From Photobacterium angustum (GTDB lineage Bacteria > Pseudomonadota > Gammaproteobacteria > Enterobacterales > Vibrionaceae): a DNA stretch of 64,000 nucleotides. Positions 1 through 9,965 of this stretch are shown here, piece by piece (the first letter of the stretch is position 1; every line of letters starts with the position of its first letter). The DNA lies in the NCBI RefSeq assembly GCF_003026365.1, contig NZ_PYOM01000013.1, positions 99,865 to 163,864 of the forward strand, written 5' to 3'. The notes below the pieces were generated by a model. The model searched no databases and was not told the DNA's origin. It saw only the letters and a program-made list of their open reading frames with translations. A program made the translations under genes and the position numbers.

Positions 1-1866
1 AGTTTAAGTGCTGCGGTATGTGTCATGGTGCCTAATTCCCTAGGGCCTGGTGAATTATTGACTCATTACGGGACAGAAGAGCAGAAGAATTATTGGCTAC
101 CACGTTTAGCTAACGGTAAAGATATTCCATGTTTTGCATTAACTGGGCCAGAAGCAGGTTCAGATGCCGGTAGTATTCCTGATGAAGGTATTGTTTGTTA
201 TGGCGAACATGAAGGTGAGCAAGTATTAGGTTTACGCCTAACATGGAACAAACGCTATATCACCTTAGCACCCGTTGCAACAGTATTAGGTCTGGCTTTC
301 AAAATGAAAGATCCTGATGGCCTGCTTGGTGATAAAAAAGAATTAGGTATTACATGTGCATTAATTCCCGCCGATCATCCTGGTGTTGAAATTGGTGAAC
401 GCCATGACCCATTGAATATGGCATTTATGAATGGACCTACACGCGGTAATGATGTGTTCATTCCAATGGATTGGCTCATAGGTGGTCAAGAATATGCTGG
501 TAAAGGTTGGCGAATGCTGGTGGAGTGTTTATCAGCAGGGCGTGGTATTTCACTTCCAGCATTGGGTACTGCCATTGGGCACTTAACAGCGAAAACGACA
601 GGCGCATATTCAGTTGTTCGTAAGCAATTTGGTACTTCAATTGGTAATTTTGAAGGTGTTGCACAAGCTTTAGGGCGAATTGGTGGTTATACCTATATGC
701 TAGAAGCTGCCCGAACGTTAACCACGACTTCGTTGGATATGGGACAAACCCCAGGTATTGTTACAGCCATTGCCAAATACCATATGACTGAAATGGCACG
801 AACAATCCTTAATGATTCAATGGATGTGCACGCTGGTCGTGCTATTCAGCTCGGTCCAATGAACTATTTAGGCCATCACTACTTTGGTATGCCAGTTGCT
901 ATCACAGTAGAAGGCGCGAATATTCTAACCCGAAACTTGATGATTTTTGGTCAAGGTGCCACACGTTGCCACCCTTATGTACTCAGTGAAATGGAAGCGG
1001 CTGCCAATCCAGATGAACAACAAGGTGAGAAAGATTTTGATAAGTTGTTATCAAAACATATTGGTTTTGCTATTGGTAATGTTAGTAAGTCTTTACTGAA
1101 TGCCTTTTCAGGCTCTCGTTTTAATCGTTCACCCGTTAGTGGTGACACTGCCCCTTATTATCGCCAGTTAGCAAGAATGGCTAAGGCATTGGCGGTGAGT
1201 GCGGATTTTGCGATGTTAAGCCTTGGTGGTGAGTTAAAACGCCGTGAATTAGTCTCTGCGCGTTTAGGCGATGTTTTGAGTCATCTTTATTTAGCATCGG
1301 CAGTATTAAAACGCTATGAAGATGAAGGGCGTCAACAACAAGATTTATCAATGGTGAAATACGGTGTAGAGCATTGTTTGCATCAATGTGGTGTGGCTTT
1401 TAATGATGTGTTTAATAATTTTCCTCGTAAAGGGATTGGACGTCTACTACGGACGATTAATTTCCCGTTAGGCATTCATTACCATGCACCATCAGATGTG
1501 ATTGCTATCGACATCGCAGAAGCATTAATGACTCCTGGTGTACATCGTGAACGACTAACGCACCTTTGTTATGTTGGTAATAAAGAGGATGATCCTGTTG
1601 CGATTATGGAGCGCGCCTTTTTAGCTATGCACGAGATCAAACCTTTAGAGCGCAAACTGATGAAAGCAACACGTAGAGGTGAGATCCCACGCAAAGCTTC
1701 GTTAACAAATAAGTTACAAGTTGCATTAGATGTGGGAGTAATCACAGAAGCAGAGAAGAAAAAAATAGAAAATGCTGAGCAGCTAAGACAAAAAGCGGTT
1801 CAAGTTGATCATTTTTGTGCAGACCATTTTAAAAAAGCTCGCATACTACCAGGAAAAGCGGCTTAG
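1..1866 (+). CDS. fadE: Acyl-CoA dehydrogenase FadE (5' end outside window)
   Basis: First step of fatty acid beta-oxidation: FAD-dependent conversion of acyl-CoA to trans-2-enoyl-CoA, probably at the inner membrane. The reading frame is open from base 1 (reads SLSAAVCV before the first in-window Met), so the gene starts to the left; about 621 residues are visible of the roughly 815 usual for FadE. The text MVPNSLGPGELLTHYGT and the flavin/substrate segment ALTGPEAGSDAGS match enterobacterial FadE, as does the long C-terminal extension absent from short acyl-CoA dehydrogenases. It ends just before a strong terminator, so it is probably monocistronic or last in its operon. High confidence in family. 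Confidence 0.95.
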   Translation, partial: SLSAAVCVMVPNSLGPGELLTHYGTEEQKNYWLPRLANGKDIPCFALTGPEAGSDAGSIPDEGIVCYGEHEGEQVLGLRLTWNKRYITLAPVATVLGLAFKMKDPDGLLGDKKELGITCALIPADHPGVEIGERHDPLNMAFMNGPTRGNDVFIPMDWLIGGQEYAGKGWRMLVECLSAGRGISLPALGTAIGHLTAKTTGAYSVVRKQFGTSIGNFEGVAQALGRIGGYTYMLEAARTLTTTSLDMGQTPGIVTAIAKYHMTEMARTILNDSMDVHAGRAIQLGPMNYLGHHYFGMPVAITVEGANILTRNLMIFGQGATRCHPYVLSEMEAAANPDEQQGEKDFDKLLSKHIGFAIGNVSKSLLNAFSGSRFNRSPVSGDTAPYYRQLARMAKALAVSADFAMLSLGGELKRRELVSARLGDVLSHLYLASAVLKRYEDEGRQQQDLSMVKYGVEHCLHQCGVAFNDVFNNFPRKGIGRLLRTINFPLGIHYHAPSDVIAIDIAEALMTPGVHRERLTHLCYVGNKEDDPVAIMERAFLAMHEIKPLERKLMKATRRGEIPRKASLTNKLQVALDVGVITEAEKKKIENAEQLRQKAVQVDHFCADHFKKARILPGKAA

Positions 1867-1905
1867 GTAGCTTAGTTAGTGATATATAAACCTGGAATCT
1901 CCCAT

Positions 1906-1933
1906 GTGCCACGCTAAGCGTGGCACTTTTTTT
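1906..1933 (+). terminator. Rho-independent terminator after fadE
   Basis: A 9-bp perfect GC-rich stem (GTGCCACGC / GCGTGGCAC) with a TAA loop is followed by seven T. It lies 40 bp after the fadE stop. Confidence 0.9.
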
Positions 1934-2053
1934 GACCAGAAAAATCTGTAACACCTCCAACCACTACGGTTTTTATCATTTTCTGTCATAAATTTAATGC
2001 GCATTTGACGCTAACCTTTTATCCTATCAGCAACTATGTAAGGGAAGTTGAAG

Positions 2054-3256
2054 ATGATCATCAAACCTAAAACTCGTGGATTTATTTGTACAACAACGCA
2101 CCCAGTGGGTTGTGAAGAGAACGTAAAAGAGCAAATTGCTTATACAAAAGCACAAGGCCCAATTGCTAACTCACCTAAGCGTGTGCTAGTTGTTGGTTCA
2201 TCAAGTGGTTATGGTTTATCGTCTCGTATTGCTGCGGCATTCGGTGGCGGTGCTGCAACTATTGGTGTGTTCTTTGAAAAACCAGGTACAGAGAAAAAAC
2301 CAGGTACTGCAGGTTGGTATAACTCAGCAGCATTTGACAAGTTTGCGAAAGAAGAAGGTCTTTATTCAAAAAGCTTGAATGGTGATGCTTTCTCTAACGA
2401 AGCAAAACAAAAGACAATTGATTTGATCAAAGAAGATCTTGGTCAAGTTGATATGGTGATTTACTCACTGGCATCACCTGTACGTAAATTACCTGAAACA
2501 GGTGAAGTTATTCGCTCATGCCTAAAACCAATGGGTGAGACGTACACAGCAACAGCAGTAGATACCAATAAAGATGTATTAATCGAAGCAAGCATTGAGC
2601 CAGCTACAGAGCAAGAAGTTGCTGATACTGTAACGGTAATGGGCGGTCAAGACTGGGAACTTTGGATTGATGCTCTATCTGATGCTGGCGTTTTAGCTGA
2701 CGGTTGTAAGACTGTGGCTTACAGCTACATTGGTACTGAAATCACATGGCCGATCTACTGGCACGGTGCGCTAGGTCAAGCGAAGATGGATCTTGATCGT
2801 GCAGCGAAAGAACTAAACGAGAAGCTAGCAAAAACTGGCGGCTCAGCAAATGTTGCTGTACTTAAGAGTGTGGTAACACAAGCAAGTGCGGCAATTCCTG
2901 TAATGCCACTTTATATTGCGATGGTATTTAAGAAGATGCGTGAAGAAGGTGTACACGAAGGTTGTATGCAGCAAATTCTACGTATGTTCAATGAACGTCT
3001 ATTTAAAGCTGACGGTACAGCAGCAGAAGTTGATGGTGAAAACCGTCTACGCCTAGATGACTGGGAACTTCGCGAAGATATCCAGAAACATTGTCGTGAT
3101 TTATGGCCAAACGTAACCAATGAAAACTTATTTGATGTCGCTGACTATCAGCAATATAAAGATGAGTTTTTAAAGCTATTTGGCTTTGGTATTGACGCTG
3201 TTGATTATGATGCAGATGTGAATCCGGTTGTTGAGTTTGATGTGAAAGACATTTAA
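2054..3256 (+). CDS. fabV: Trans-2-enoyl-ACP/CoA reductase FabV
   Basis: Reduces enoyl-ACP to acyl-ACP with NADH in the last step of fatty acid elongation; FabV is the triclosan-resistant isozyme first described in Vibrio. About 400 residues, the usual size. Visible marks are the N-terminus [20 protein letters not shown], a nucleotide-binding segment [20 protein letters not shown], and the Y-x8-K catalytic pair in [10 protein letters not shown]. The frame is open two codons earlier at a TTG (2048), but the ATG at 2054 matches the family N-terminus and is preceded at 2041-2047 by an AGGGAAG ribosome site. It sits beside fadE, so degradation and synthesis genes are neighbours, but a terminator separates them. 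Confidence 0.96.
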   Translation: MIIKPKTRGFICTTTHPVGCEENVKEQIAYTKAQGPIANSPKRVLVVGSSSGYGLSSRIAAAFGGGAATIGVFFEKPGTEKKPGTAGWYNSAAFDKFAKEEGLYSKSLNGDAFSNEAKQKTIDLIKEDLGQVDMVIYSLASPVRKLPETGEVIRSCLKPMGETYTATAVDTNKDVLIEASIEPATEQEVADTVTVMGGQDWELWIDALSDAGVLADGCKTVAYSYIGTEITWPIYWHGALGQAKMDLDRAAKELNEKLAKTGGSANVAVLKSVVTQASAAIPVMPLYIAMVFKKMREEGVHEGCMQQILRMFNERLFKADGTAAEVDGENRLRLDDWELREDIQKHCRDLWPNVTNENLFDVADYQQYKDEFLKLFGFGIDAVDYDADVNPVVEFDVKDI

Positions 3257-3270
3257 TTAACAACAAAATA

Positions 3271-3297
3271 AAAAACCGCCGAAAGGCGGTTTTTTTA
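3271..3297 (+). terminator. Rho-independent terminator after fabV
   Basis: Stem ACCGCC / GGCGGT with a GAAA tetraloop, flanked by A-run and T-run. It could also act for the small gene read from the other strand. Confidence 0.9.
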
Positions 3298-3327
3298 TTG
3301 TTTCGATTTATCAATATAATCTATTTA

Positions 3328-3453
3328 TTATTTTTTTTCTTTATGTATCCAACCACATTGGTTGCAGAGATAAATTCTTCTAATGTAAAACTTGTGCCAT
3401 AGTTTTCGCTTTATTCTTCCTACATCGAAACTAGCACATTTTTCGCACTGCAT
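3328..3453 (-). CDS. Small zinc-ribbon-like protein (41 aa)
   Basis: A 41-codon frame reading MQCEKCASFDVGRIKRK... and ending ...CNQCGWIHKEKK. It holds two C-x2-C knuckles (CEKC near residue 3, CNQC near residue 30) spaced as in a zinc ribbon, with a basic stretch between them. A good ribosome site (AGGAGAG) lies 7 bases before the ATG. It fills the otherwise empty stretch between fabV and the sensor kinase and is transcribed toward fabV. I do not recognise a named family; the function may be nucleic-acid or protein binding by analogy with other small ribbons, but this is inference. Confidence 0.6.
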   Translation of the reverse strand: MQCEKCASFDVGRIKRKLWHKFYIRRIYLCNQCGWIHKEKK

Positions 3454-3595
3454 TTATTAACTCTCCTAGCTATTAATAAATTACTAGTGATAGTTTTAAA
3501 TATTATAAATTTAATGTCTACGAATGGCTGTCAATTTTTTGGCGTTTCAGCCTCGTACATTCAATTATTCGGCCTGCCATAAATTTTAACATTTC

Positions 3596-4945
3596 TTAAT
3601 CATTAAGTTTTGGCAGTGTAATAATAAATGCAGCCCCTTCTAATGGCGAATCTTCAACATAGATAGTTCCTTGATAGCTATCGATAATTTCATTACATAC
3701 CGATAAACCAATACCTTGACCTGGGTTTAGCTGATCTGAACGTACCCCTCGTTGAAATATTGCTTCTCTCATATCAAGTTTTACACCTGGACCATCATCT
3801 TCGATCTTAATGGTAAAATGTGAGTTAGTTTCTGTCACAGTAATATGCACTTGGCTGATACAAAAACGGAATGAATTTTCGAGCATATTGCCAAATAATT
3901 CCATTAAATCATCTTTATTTAGCGGCAACATAACATCTTCATTGAAGTGATAATGTAGTTGAGCTTGTTTATCCGCATAAATTTTACCAAGCATTAAGCT
4001 AAGGCTATTAACAACTGGCATTAATTGAGAATTACTTTTTTGTAGTCCTTGCTGACCCACCATTGCACGTTTGAGCTGATATTGGACAAGATCATCCATT
4101 TGGCTGATTTGCTCCATAATGCGTTGATTTAGCTCGTGACGCTCTAACGTTTTATCATCCAATAATGCATTTGTTGCCGCTAAACGGGTTTTTAAACTAT
4201 GGGCAAGATCATCCATCGCATGGCGGTAACGTCCTTTTTGATCACTGCTGATACGATTTAATCGGTTAACTGCTTTAGTCACTTCTTGCAGTTCCATTGG
4301 ATAATCATTATCGAGCTTTTCTCGTTTCGCTTCTGCCATTTGATCGAGCTGAGAGGCTAACTTGCGTAACGGCTGAAATCCCCAGTGAAAGGCAGCAATA
4401 AGAAATGCAACAGCAATAAGTACAAACAGACCGAGATAAAATGCTGTACGTTGGTGGAGTTTTTCTAATGATTTTTCATAATCATTTGCTGAACGCAATA
4501 CCACGAGTTGATAAATGTTGCCATTTTCTTTATCTCGACTGAGGTTATAAGCGATATAGCCTTTGTCATCACCCATTTTTATTAGGGTAGGAGTCGGTAT
4601 TTCTTCTGGAAGGTAACGACAAACATCTTTTAAATTTGCTTTATTGGCTTCATGAGATAACCATGTGGTGTTATCTGCTTGATCGCACACCACGGCAATA
4701 TAATCGGTGTCTGATGGATCAAGAGAGTCAATCCACTTATCAACATCTTTGATCAAGCCTGCGCGGTTAAGTTGAGCAACAACCATTGGCATTTGAGCGA
4801 CAAGCTCTGAAGAGTATGAAGCCATATAGCTTTGAGAATAAAGCTTATTAATCACACCGGCTAAGGCCGATGTGACTAAAGCAATAATAGCTACAGAGGT
4901 GATTAAAACTCGACGTCTTAAACGCGGCTGTATAAGTTTATTCAT
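3596..4945 (-). CDS. PhoQ-like sensor histidine kinase
   Basis: Inner-membrane sensor of a two-component system. TM1 is at about residues 14-33, a ~135-residue periplasmic sensor follows, TM2 is about 168-187, then HAMP, a HisKA helix with the likely phospho-acceptor H249 (MDDLAHSLKTRL), and an HATPase_c domain with DDGPGV and GQGIGLSV. The order and the partner gene match PhoQ. The start overlaps the regulator stop by 4 bp (ATGA), so the two are translationally coupled. PhoQ proteins sense low divalent cations or antimicrobial peptides; whether this one does is not shown. In Vibrio related systems (CarRS/VprAB) act on lipid A modification. Confidence 0.85.
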   Translation of the reverse strand: MNKLIQPRLRRRVLITSVAIIALVTSALAGVINKLYSQSYMASYSSELVAQMPMVVAQLNRAGLIKDVDKWIDSLDPSDTDYIAVVCDQADNTTWLSHEANKANLKDVCRYLPEEIPTPTLIKMGDDKGYIAYNLSRDKENGNIYQLVVLRSANDYEKSLEKLHQRTAFYLGLFVLIAVAFLIAAFHWGFQPLRKLASQLDQMAEAKREKLDNDYPMELQEVTKAVNRLNRISSDQKGRYRHAMDDLAHSLKTRLAATNALLDDKTLERHELNQRIMEQISQMDDLVQYQLKRAMVGQQGLQKSNSQLMPVVNSLSLMLGKIYADKQAQLHYHFNEDVMLPLNKDDLMELFGNMLENSFRFCISQVHITVTETNSHFTIKIEDDGPGVKLDMREAIFQRGVRSDQLNPGQGIGLSVCNEIIDSYQGTIYVEDSPLEGAAFIITLPKLND

Positions 4946-5616
4946 TGGGCATTAAGTTCAAAAATATACCCTTGACCACGAATGGTTGATATTGGGTTAT
5001 CTTGGCCTGTTTTAGTGAATTTTTTACGTAGACGACTAATCATAACTTCGATTGTATTTGGATCGCCTTCTTGATCTTCATATAACACATCGAGAAGGCG
5101 TTGTTTGGATACAACCTGACGGCTATGGCGCATGAGATATTCAAGTAAGTCATATTCAAAAGCGGTTAATTCTAATAATGTTTCATGAACATAAACTTGC
5201 TTCGCGAGGAGATCAACACGGATATCACCTGCGGTCATTTCTGGCTTTACAAAACCAGCGCTTCGGCGAACGAGTGCGCTTAAGCGAGCAACCATTTCTT
5301 CTTTTTGAAATGGCTTAACGAGATAGTCATCAGCACCAGCTTCAAGGCCTGTAACTTTGTCTTGCCAATTTGAACGCGCAGTAAGAATAAGAATGGGAAG
5401 GCGAAGCCCCTTTTTACGCATGTCTTTAATTAAACTAATCCCATCACGGTCGGGTAAACCAATATCAACAATCGCAATATCATTGGGGTAGTTTTCAGCA
5501 AAGAATAAACCTTCTTCTGCCGTATTTGCACACTGAACTTGGTTGCCTAATTCACTGAGTTGAGATTTTAAGTGATGGCTAAGGATTGCATCGTCTTCGA
5601 CAATAAGAATTCGCAT
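4942..5616 (-). CDS. PhoP-like OmpR-family response regulator
   Basis: DNA-binding response regulator and partner of the downstream kinase. Receiver domain residues 1-115 with phospho-acceptor D51 (IAIVDIGLP) and the conserved Lys of DDYLVKPF, then a winged-helix DNA-binding domain ending STIRGQGYIFEL. The segment LTARSNWQDKV is close to LTARESWQDKV of E. coli PhoP, which is why PhoP is preferred over other OmpR members. First gene of a two-gene operon. 224 aa, the normal length. Confidence 0.88.
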   Translation of the reverse strand: MRILIVEDDAILSHHLKSQLSELGNQVQCANTAEEGLFFAENYPNDIAIVDIGLPDRDGISLIKDMRKKGLRLPILILTARSNWQDKVTGLEAGADDYLVKPFQKEEMVARLSALVRRSAGFVKPEMTAGDIRVDLLAKQVYVHETLLELTAFEYDLLEYLMRHSRQVVSKQRLLDVLYEDQEGDPNTIEVMISRLRKKFTKTGQDNPISTIRGQGYIFELNAQ

Positions 5617-5831
5617 AAATTAAAGCACCCAAGGTTGCTGATTATAGTTGTAAATATCTATGGTACGAAATATTGCAATTATCCGCATTATTTATCATTA
5701 CCATAAACTTAAAATTTGAGCGTTATAGCAGAATGGGTATTTATAAGTCACATTGCTATGTGTGCTATTAACTAAAAGGTTTGATTAATAACAAATTAAC
5801 GCTACAGGTCTTAGTGTAGGTATATTGACTG

Positions 5832-5875
5832 AATAGGGGCTGACTCATGAGATAACTCATTAGCCAGCCCCTATT
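5832..5875. repeat. Long two-part hairpin after ybjL
   Basis: 11-bp perfect inverted repeat (AATAGGGGCTG / CAGCCCCTATT) whose loop holds a second 5-bp stem (ATGAG / CTCAT). It lies 26 bp past the ybjL stop and 215 bp before phoP. There is no clear T-run on the minus side, so it may be a transcript-end structure rather than a textbook terminator. The rest of 5617-5901 shows no gene. Confidence 0.5.
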
Positions 5876-5901
5876 AGAAAGAGCAGTATTAAAGCCAATA
5901 A

Positions 5902-7584
5902 TTATTTCAGAATAATAATTAACGTACCTGCAATAGTGAGTAATACGTTAGCGATAGCATAAGTACCAGCATAACCTAAAGCAGGAATAGTACTACGCGC
6001 ATGAGCGTTGATCATATCCATTGCTGGGGCACAGGTACGCGCACCTATGATGGCACCAAAAAGTAGTGCACGGTTCATTTTCAGTACATAAGCACCGAAT
6101 AGATAGGCTAATACCACAGGGATCACACTCACCATTAAACTGGTGACAAAAACAGTTAAACCGATATGGCCAATGGATTCAAAAAGGTTAGAACCTGCAC
6201 TTAAGCCGATACCAACCATAAAGACCATTAAGCCTAAATCTTTCGCCATATTTAATGCCCCTTGAGGGACATAACCGAAAGTGGGGTGGTTTGCTCGTAA
6301 AAATCCAAGTGTAATACCTGCAATTAAAAGACCTGCAGCACTACCTAAACCAAACGCAATATGACCAAACTTCATGGTAATTAAACCAAGCAGTAAACCT
6401 ATGATAAAGAAACAACAAAAAGCTAATAAATCTGCAATCTGGCTGTGGATTGAAATAAAGCCAATGCGTTCTGCTAAACCATGAACACGGCTTTTCTCGC
6501 CACTAACTTGCAGAATATCACCTTTATTTAACAGAATGTTGTGATCCATCGGCATTTCGATTTGAGCACGAACAACACGGTTTAAGAAACAGCCGTACTC
6601 TGACAGGTTCAATTCAGATAAACGTTTACCGGCGATACCATCGTTCTTTACCACGATTTCTTCTTCAATGATGCGAAGATCTAATAAATCACGATCAAAA
6701 ACTTCTTTACCATTACGGAAACTAGGATCAAGACGAGCGTGGCTGTCGGGGTAACCCACTAGCGCAATTTCATCACCTTCTTGCAAAATTGCATCACCAT
6801 CAGGGTTAGCTAAAATACCGTTACGACGAACGCGTTCGATATAGCATCCTGTTTGGCGGTAGATACCTAACTCACGAAGGTTACGGCCATCAATCCAATT
6901 AATCAGTTCAGGCCCAACACGGTATGCGCGAATAATGGGTAAATACACTTTTCGTTGAGCGACTTCACCAATACCACGTTCACGTGCGATCTGTTGTGAA
7001 GATTCAGCTAGATTTTGTTTTTGTAGTGTAGGCATGAGCTTCGCGAGAAATATTAAGCTCACTAGACCTACTAAATAGGACATCGCATAACCAACACTTA
7101 AACTCTCTGTAAGCTGTTTAATCATTGTTGGATCGGTAATACCTGAAAGCCCGGTATTCAATGCGTCTTTAGCACCCACTAATACTGGCGTAGCAGTTAA
7201 TGAACCCGCCATTAAACCTGTCGCAAGGCCAATATCCATATGTAGATAATGCGCCATTGTCATGGTTATCGCGATGGAGGAAAGCAAAACGACGAGCGCA
7301 AGTAAAAGGTAGTGCTTACCGTCTCGAAAAAAGATGCCGAAAAAGTTTGGACCCGCTTCTATACCCACACAAAAAATAAACAGCATAAAGCCAATATTTA
7401 AAGCATCAGTATCAAAAGTAAAACCAGCATTACCAAACAGCAGTGCTGTGACTAAAACGCCAATAGAATTACCTAAGCTCATCTTACCAAAGCGTATTTT
7501 GCCAATACTTAAACCTACGGCAAGGACAACAAAAAGTAATAGAATATCATTATGGTGTAGAAGTGCTGCTACATCAATGTTCAC
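5902..7584 (-). CDS. ybjL: YbjL/AspT-family putative transporter
   Basis: Polytopic inner-membrane protein of the aspartate:alanine exchanger family. N-terminal half residues ~1-190 has about six TM segments ([20 protein letters not shown]), two regulatory TrkA_C-type domains lie at about 200-370, and a second membrane half follows ([33 protein letters not shown]). Length 560 equals E. coli YbjL (561), and long stretches such as [12 protein letters not shown] and [19 protein letters not shown] match it. The substrate of YbjL is not established. In E. coli it also lies near grxA, so the neighbourhood is conserved. Confidence 0.9.
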   Translation of the reverse strand: MNIDVAALLHHNDILLLFVVLAVGLSIGKIRFGKMSLGNSIGVLVTALLFGNAGFTFDTDALNIGFMLFIFCVGIEAGPNFFGIFFRDGKHYLLLALVVLLSSIAITMTMAHYLHMDIGLATGLMAGSLTATPVLVGAKDALNTGLSGITDPTMIKQLTESLSVGYAMSYLVGLVSLIFLAKLMPTLQKQNLAESSQQIARERGIGEVAQRKVYLPIIRAYRVGPELINWIDGRNLRELGIYRQTGCYIERVRRNGILANPDGDAILQEGDEIALVGYPDSHARLDPSFRNGKEVFDRDLLDLRIIEEEIVVKNDGIAGKRLSELNLSEYGCFLNRVVRAQIEMPMDHNILLNKGDILQVSGEKSRVHGLAERIGFISIHSQIADLLAFCCFFIIGLLLGLITMKFGHIAFGLGSAAGLLIAGITLGFLRANHPTFGYVPQGALNMAKDLGLMVFMVGIGLSAGSNLFESIGHIGLTVFVTSLMVSVIPVVLAYLFGAYVLKMNRALLFGAIIGARTCAPAMDMINAHARSTIPALGYAGTYAIANVLLTIAGTLIIILK

Positions 7585-7803
7585 AACAGAATTTCCGACA
7601 ATAGTGGAGAAGTAAAAGTAGTCAAATTCTAGCTGATTTTTGCAGACTGTTATAGCGTATATTCTAAAAAAATGTTGAAAGTTAGTATTAATAACTTCTG
7701 ATTGTGTATTCTTTATCAGAAGGGATAAAAGCGGAAATATAACGGATTACTGTACGTTAAAAATACTGTTCATTTACGTTGTCAGTAAGTAATAAAATAA
7801 AGA

Positions 7804-7834
7804 ACAAAAAAAGGTCGAACAATGTCGACCTTTT
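7804..7834 (-). terminator. Terminator after grxA
   Basis: Stem AAAAGGTCGA / TCGACCTTTT with a 6-nt loop and a run of T on the minus strand. It lies 18 bp past the grxA stop. Confidence 0.88.
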
Positions 7835-7852
7835 ATAAATTGAATTCTTTTC

Positions 7853-8116
7853 TTATTGGAACAGTAGATTATGTTCTTTAGAGTAAGCTTCAAATTCAGT
7901 ACAGCCACCAATGTGCTCTTGATCAACAAAGATCTGTGGCACTGTTTCAACTGGTTTACCTACCGTTTTTTCTAGATCAGCTTTACTGATGCCTTCCGCA
8001 TGAATATCAACGTAACGGAAGTTAAAGTCGTCGCGTTCTAATTTAATTTTTTCTGCTAATTCCTTAGCACGTACACAGAATGGGCAACCTGGGCGACCAA
8101 AAATAACTACGAACAT
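7853..8116 (-). CDS. grxA: Glutaredoxin 1
   Basis: 87-residue glutathione-dependent disulfide reductase, for example an electron donor to ribonucleotide reductase. The active site is CPFC at residues 11-14 (RPGCPFCVRAKELAEK). The cis-Pro segment is TVPQIF and the glutathione-binding GGCTEF matches GrxA (IGGYTDF). The ribosome site CAGGAGAG is 7 bases before the ATG. Cytoplasmic. Its location next to ybjL fits the enterobacterial order. Confidence 0.93.
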   Translation of the reverse strand: MFVVIFGRPGCPFCVRAKELAEKIKLERDDFNFRYVDIHAEGISKADLEKTVGKPVETVPQIFVDQEHIGGCTEFEAYSKEHNLLFQ

Positions 8117-8243
8117 AAAATCTCTCCTGCAAAATTATGTTGTTACTATAACGTGTGTTTATTGATAGAGAAAGGGGGATTTGCCTGTTAGAGCAATAGA
8201 GAAAATCGATGGTGAAATATATATCAAGATAGGACGACGCCAA

Positions 8244-8272
8244 AGAATAAAGCCAAGCACGAGGCTTGGCTT
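8244..8272 (-). terminator. Terminator after the porin gene
   Basis: Stem AAGCCAAGC / GCTTGGCTT with 5-nt loop, followed on the minus strand by TATTCTTT. 22 bp past the porin stop. Confidence 0.85.
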
Positions 8273-8294
8273 GTATTACCATTTAGGACAGTAC

Positions 8295-9248
8295 TTAGAA
8301 GTCGTAACGAATACCCATTTGTAATTCGTCATCTTCACCATCAATTTGGTTAAATAGGTAACCTGCATAAGTACGTAGGTTCTTATTGAACTTATAGATA
8401 CCTTCTAGTACGAAATAATCAACCTTATCAGTCTTTACGCCGCCGTCTTCAGATTGCTTAAAGTTGTATGCTGCTTGAGCGATAAATTGATTCATTTTAA
8501 AAGCTGTTGCTAGCTCATAGCCAGTTAGATCAGTATTACCGTCTTCACCACTAGCGTAAGTAGCTGCCGCGTAGAAATTATTAAATTCGTAGCTTGCTGC
8601 TAAGTTGTATTGGTTAGCATCAACGTCAACACCGTCTTGACCACTTACATAACCAGCACCTAAAGATAAGCCGAATGGGAAGGCATATTGTGCTGCAATA
8701 CCATAGCTGTCTGAATCTTTTACTGCATCATTGTTTTCAGCAATGTAGTTAGCTGAAACTGTGAAATTATTGAATTCACCAGCGTATAAAAAGTTATTCT
8801 CGCGCTTATCTTTGTTACCATCAACAAGATCAACACCGTCACCACCGAAAGTAGCAAGGATATCTGTGTAATCTGTCAGCATAACCTGTGCTGAGTCTTG
8901 CTTACCGTAAGAGAAAGCACCTGCCTGAGTATCAAACCCTGCAAATACGTAACGACTTTTTACAGTTGAATCACTACTATCAGAGATTTCAGCTTCATAT
9001 TTACCAAAAGCAGTCACTTGATCATTAATCTTTGCTTTACCTTTTAGATTAATACGTGCACGGCTTTTATCTTTAAAAGCATTACCAGTGCCGTCATCAC
9101 CTTTATTTGCATCTGAAAGGTTAAAACGCGCTTCAGCACGACCACCAATACTTAGTGATTTATCATCATCTTGATAAACAGTTGCAGCGTTTACTGTTCC
9201 TGCTGCTAATGACGCTAAAATTGCCGATGCCAATGCTACTTTTTTCAT
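8295..9248 (-). CDS. ompU: OmpU-like general porin
   Basis: Trimeric outer-membrane diffusion porin. Signal peptide MKKVALASAILASLAAGTVNA with cleavage near residue 22, a mature part of alternating beta strands (YEFNNFYAAATYASGED, GIYKFNKNLRTYAGYLF) and the terminal Phe typical of outer-membrane barrels (GIRYDF). 317 aa; V. cholerae OmpU is about 340. Ribosome site CTAGGGGATT precedes the ATG. In Vibrio OmpU is ToxR-controlled and linked to bile and peptide resistance; no ToxR site was identified here. Confidence 0.88.
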   Translation of the reverse strand: MKKVALASAILASLAAGTVNAATVYQDDDKSLSIGGRAEARFNLSDANKGDDGTGNAFKDKSRARINLKGKAKINDQVTAFGKYEAEISDSSDSTVKSRYVFAGFDTQAGAFSYGKQDSAQVMLTDYTDILATFGGDGVDLVDGNKDKRENNFLYAGEFNNFTVSANYIAENNDAVKDSDSYGIAAQYAFPFGLSLGAGYVSGQDGVDVDANQYNLAASYEFNNFYAAATYASGEDGNTDLTGYELATAFKMNQFIAQAAYNFKQSEDGGVKTDKVDYFVLEGIYKFNKNLRTYAGYLFNQIDGEDDELQMGIRYDF

Positions 9249-9965
9249 TTTCTAATCCCCTAGAAAGAATGTTATTTGGGCTTCAGTGCCTCTTGAATGA
9301 GAGCAGATTAGTGCATGAATGTTAAAGTTATGTGTAAGTAAAAAGTTACTTTTATTACATATATCAATGAGCTAAGTAGGTGTTTTATATGAACTGCTAC
9401 GTATTTTGTTATAAGTGATATTTGGAAAAAGAGAGGAGGAGATTAATCGCTATTAAATAAGTTAACAATATGATTATCATGATGTTGAATATAAGCTTTA
9501 TTTAATAATGTGGTTTTATCGCCTTAAAGAATAAAAGGTGACGAAAGTACTATTTTTCTAGCTATTTATAGTTAAATATCATCATTCATATGACAAATAG
9601 ATGATATCTGCCATTAAAAAAAGCTATAGACCTTCTTTTTTAAAATTTAACGGAATGAATTTTTATGTTTGTATGGTTTTTTATTTTAATAAAATCAGTA
9701 GGTTAAAATCATTAAAATTGTTGTTATTCTAATGCTGTATATATTTATGCATGAATTCATATTCATTAACAAAATTCAACAGATGTTATTATTAAAAATC
9801 TTTACAAAATCGGATGAATTCTCATTTTTTCTCACTTTATTGCCTTTTTCGGTAGTTAACCATTGATCTGGATCGCACCATCAATTAGAATTCGCGGCGC
9901 ATTTAGCATGCATCTATATTTTAAGATTTATCACTTTTGTTGAATTACTCCTGCAGGGGAAATAC
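9249..9965. other. 717-bp divergent regulatory region, ompU / satP
   Basis: AT-rich spacer between two divergently read genes. I see no credible coding frame. It holds an 8-bp inverted repeat (ATATCATC / GATGATAT, 9576-9607), several A/T tracts, and a CRP-like site near the satP end. Such a long AT-rich leader suits a highly regulated porin promoter; this is inference. Confidence 0.5.
9862..9877 (+). promoter_or_regulatory. Candidate CRP site upstream of satP
   Basis: ATTGA-TCTGGA-TCGCA resembles the CRP consensus TGTGA-N6-TCACA (7 of 10 half-site positions). It is about 90 bp before satP. The E. coli acetate transporter genes are catabolite controlled, which fits, but the left half-site is weak. 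Confidence 0.35.

Noticed and set aside
8064..8282. 72-codon minus-strand frame overlapping the grxA start
   Set aside because: Out of frame with grxA and composed of its shadow plus AT-rich spacer; no ribosome site or family.
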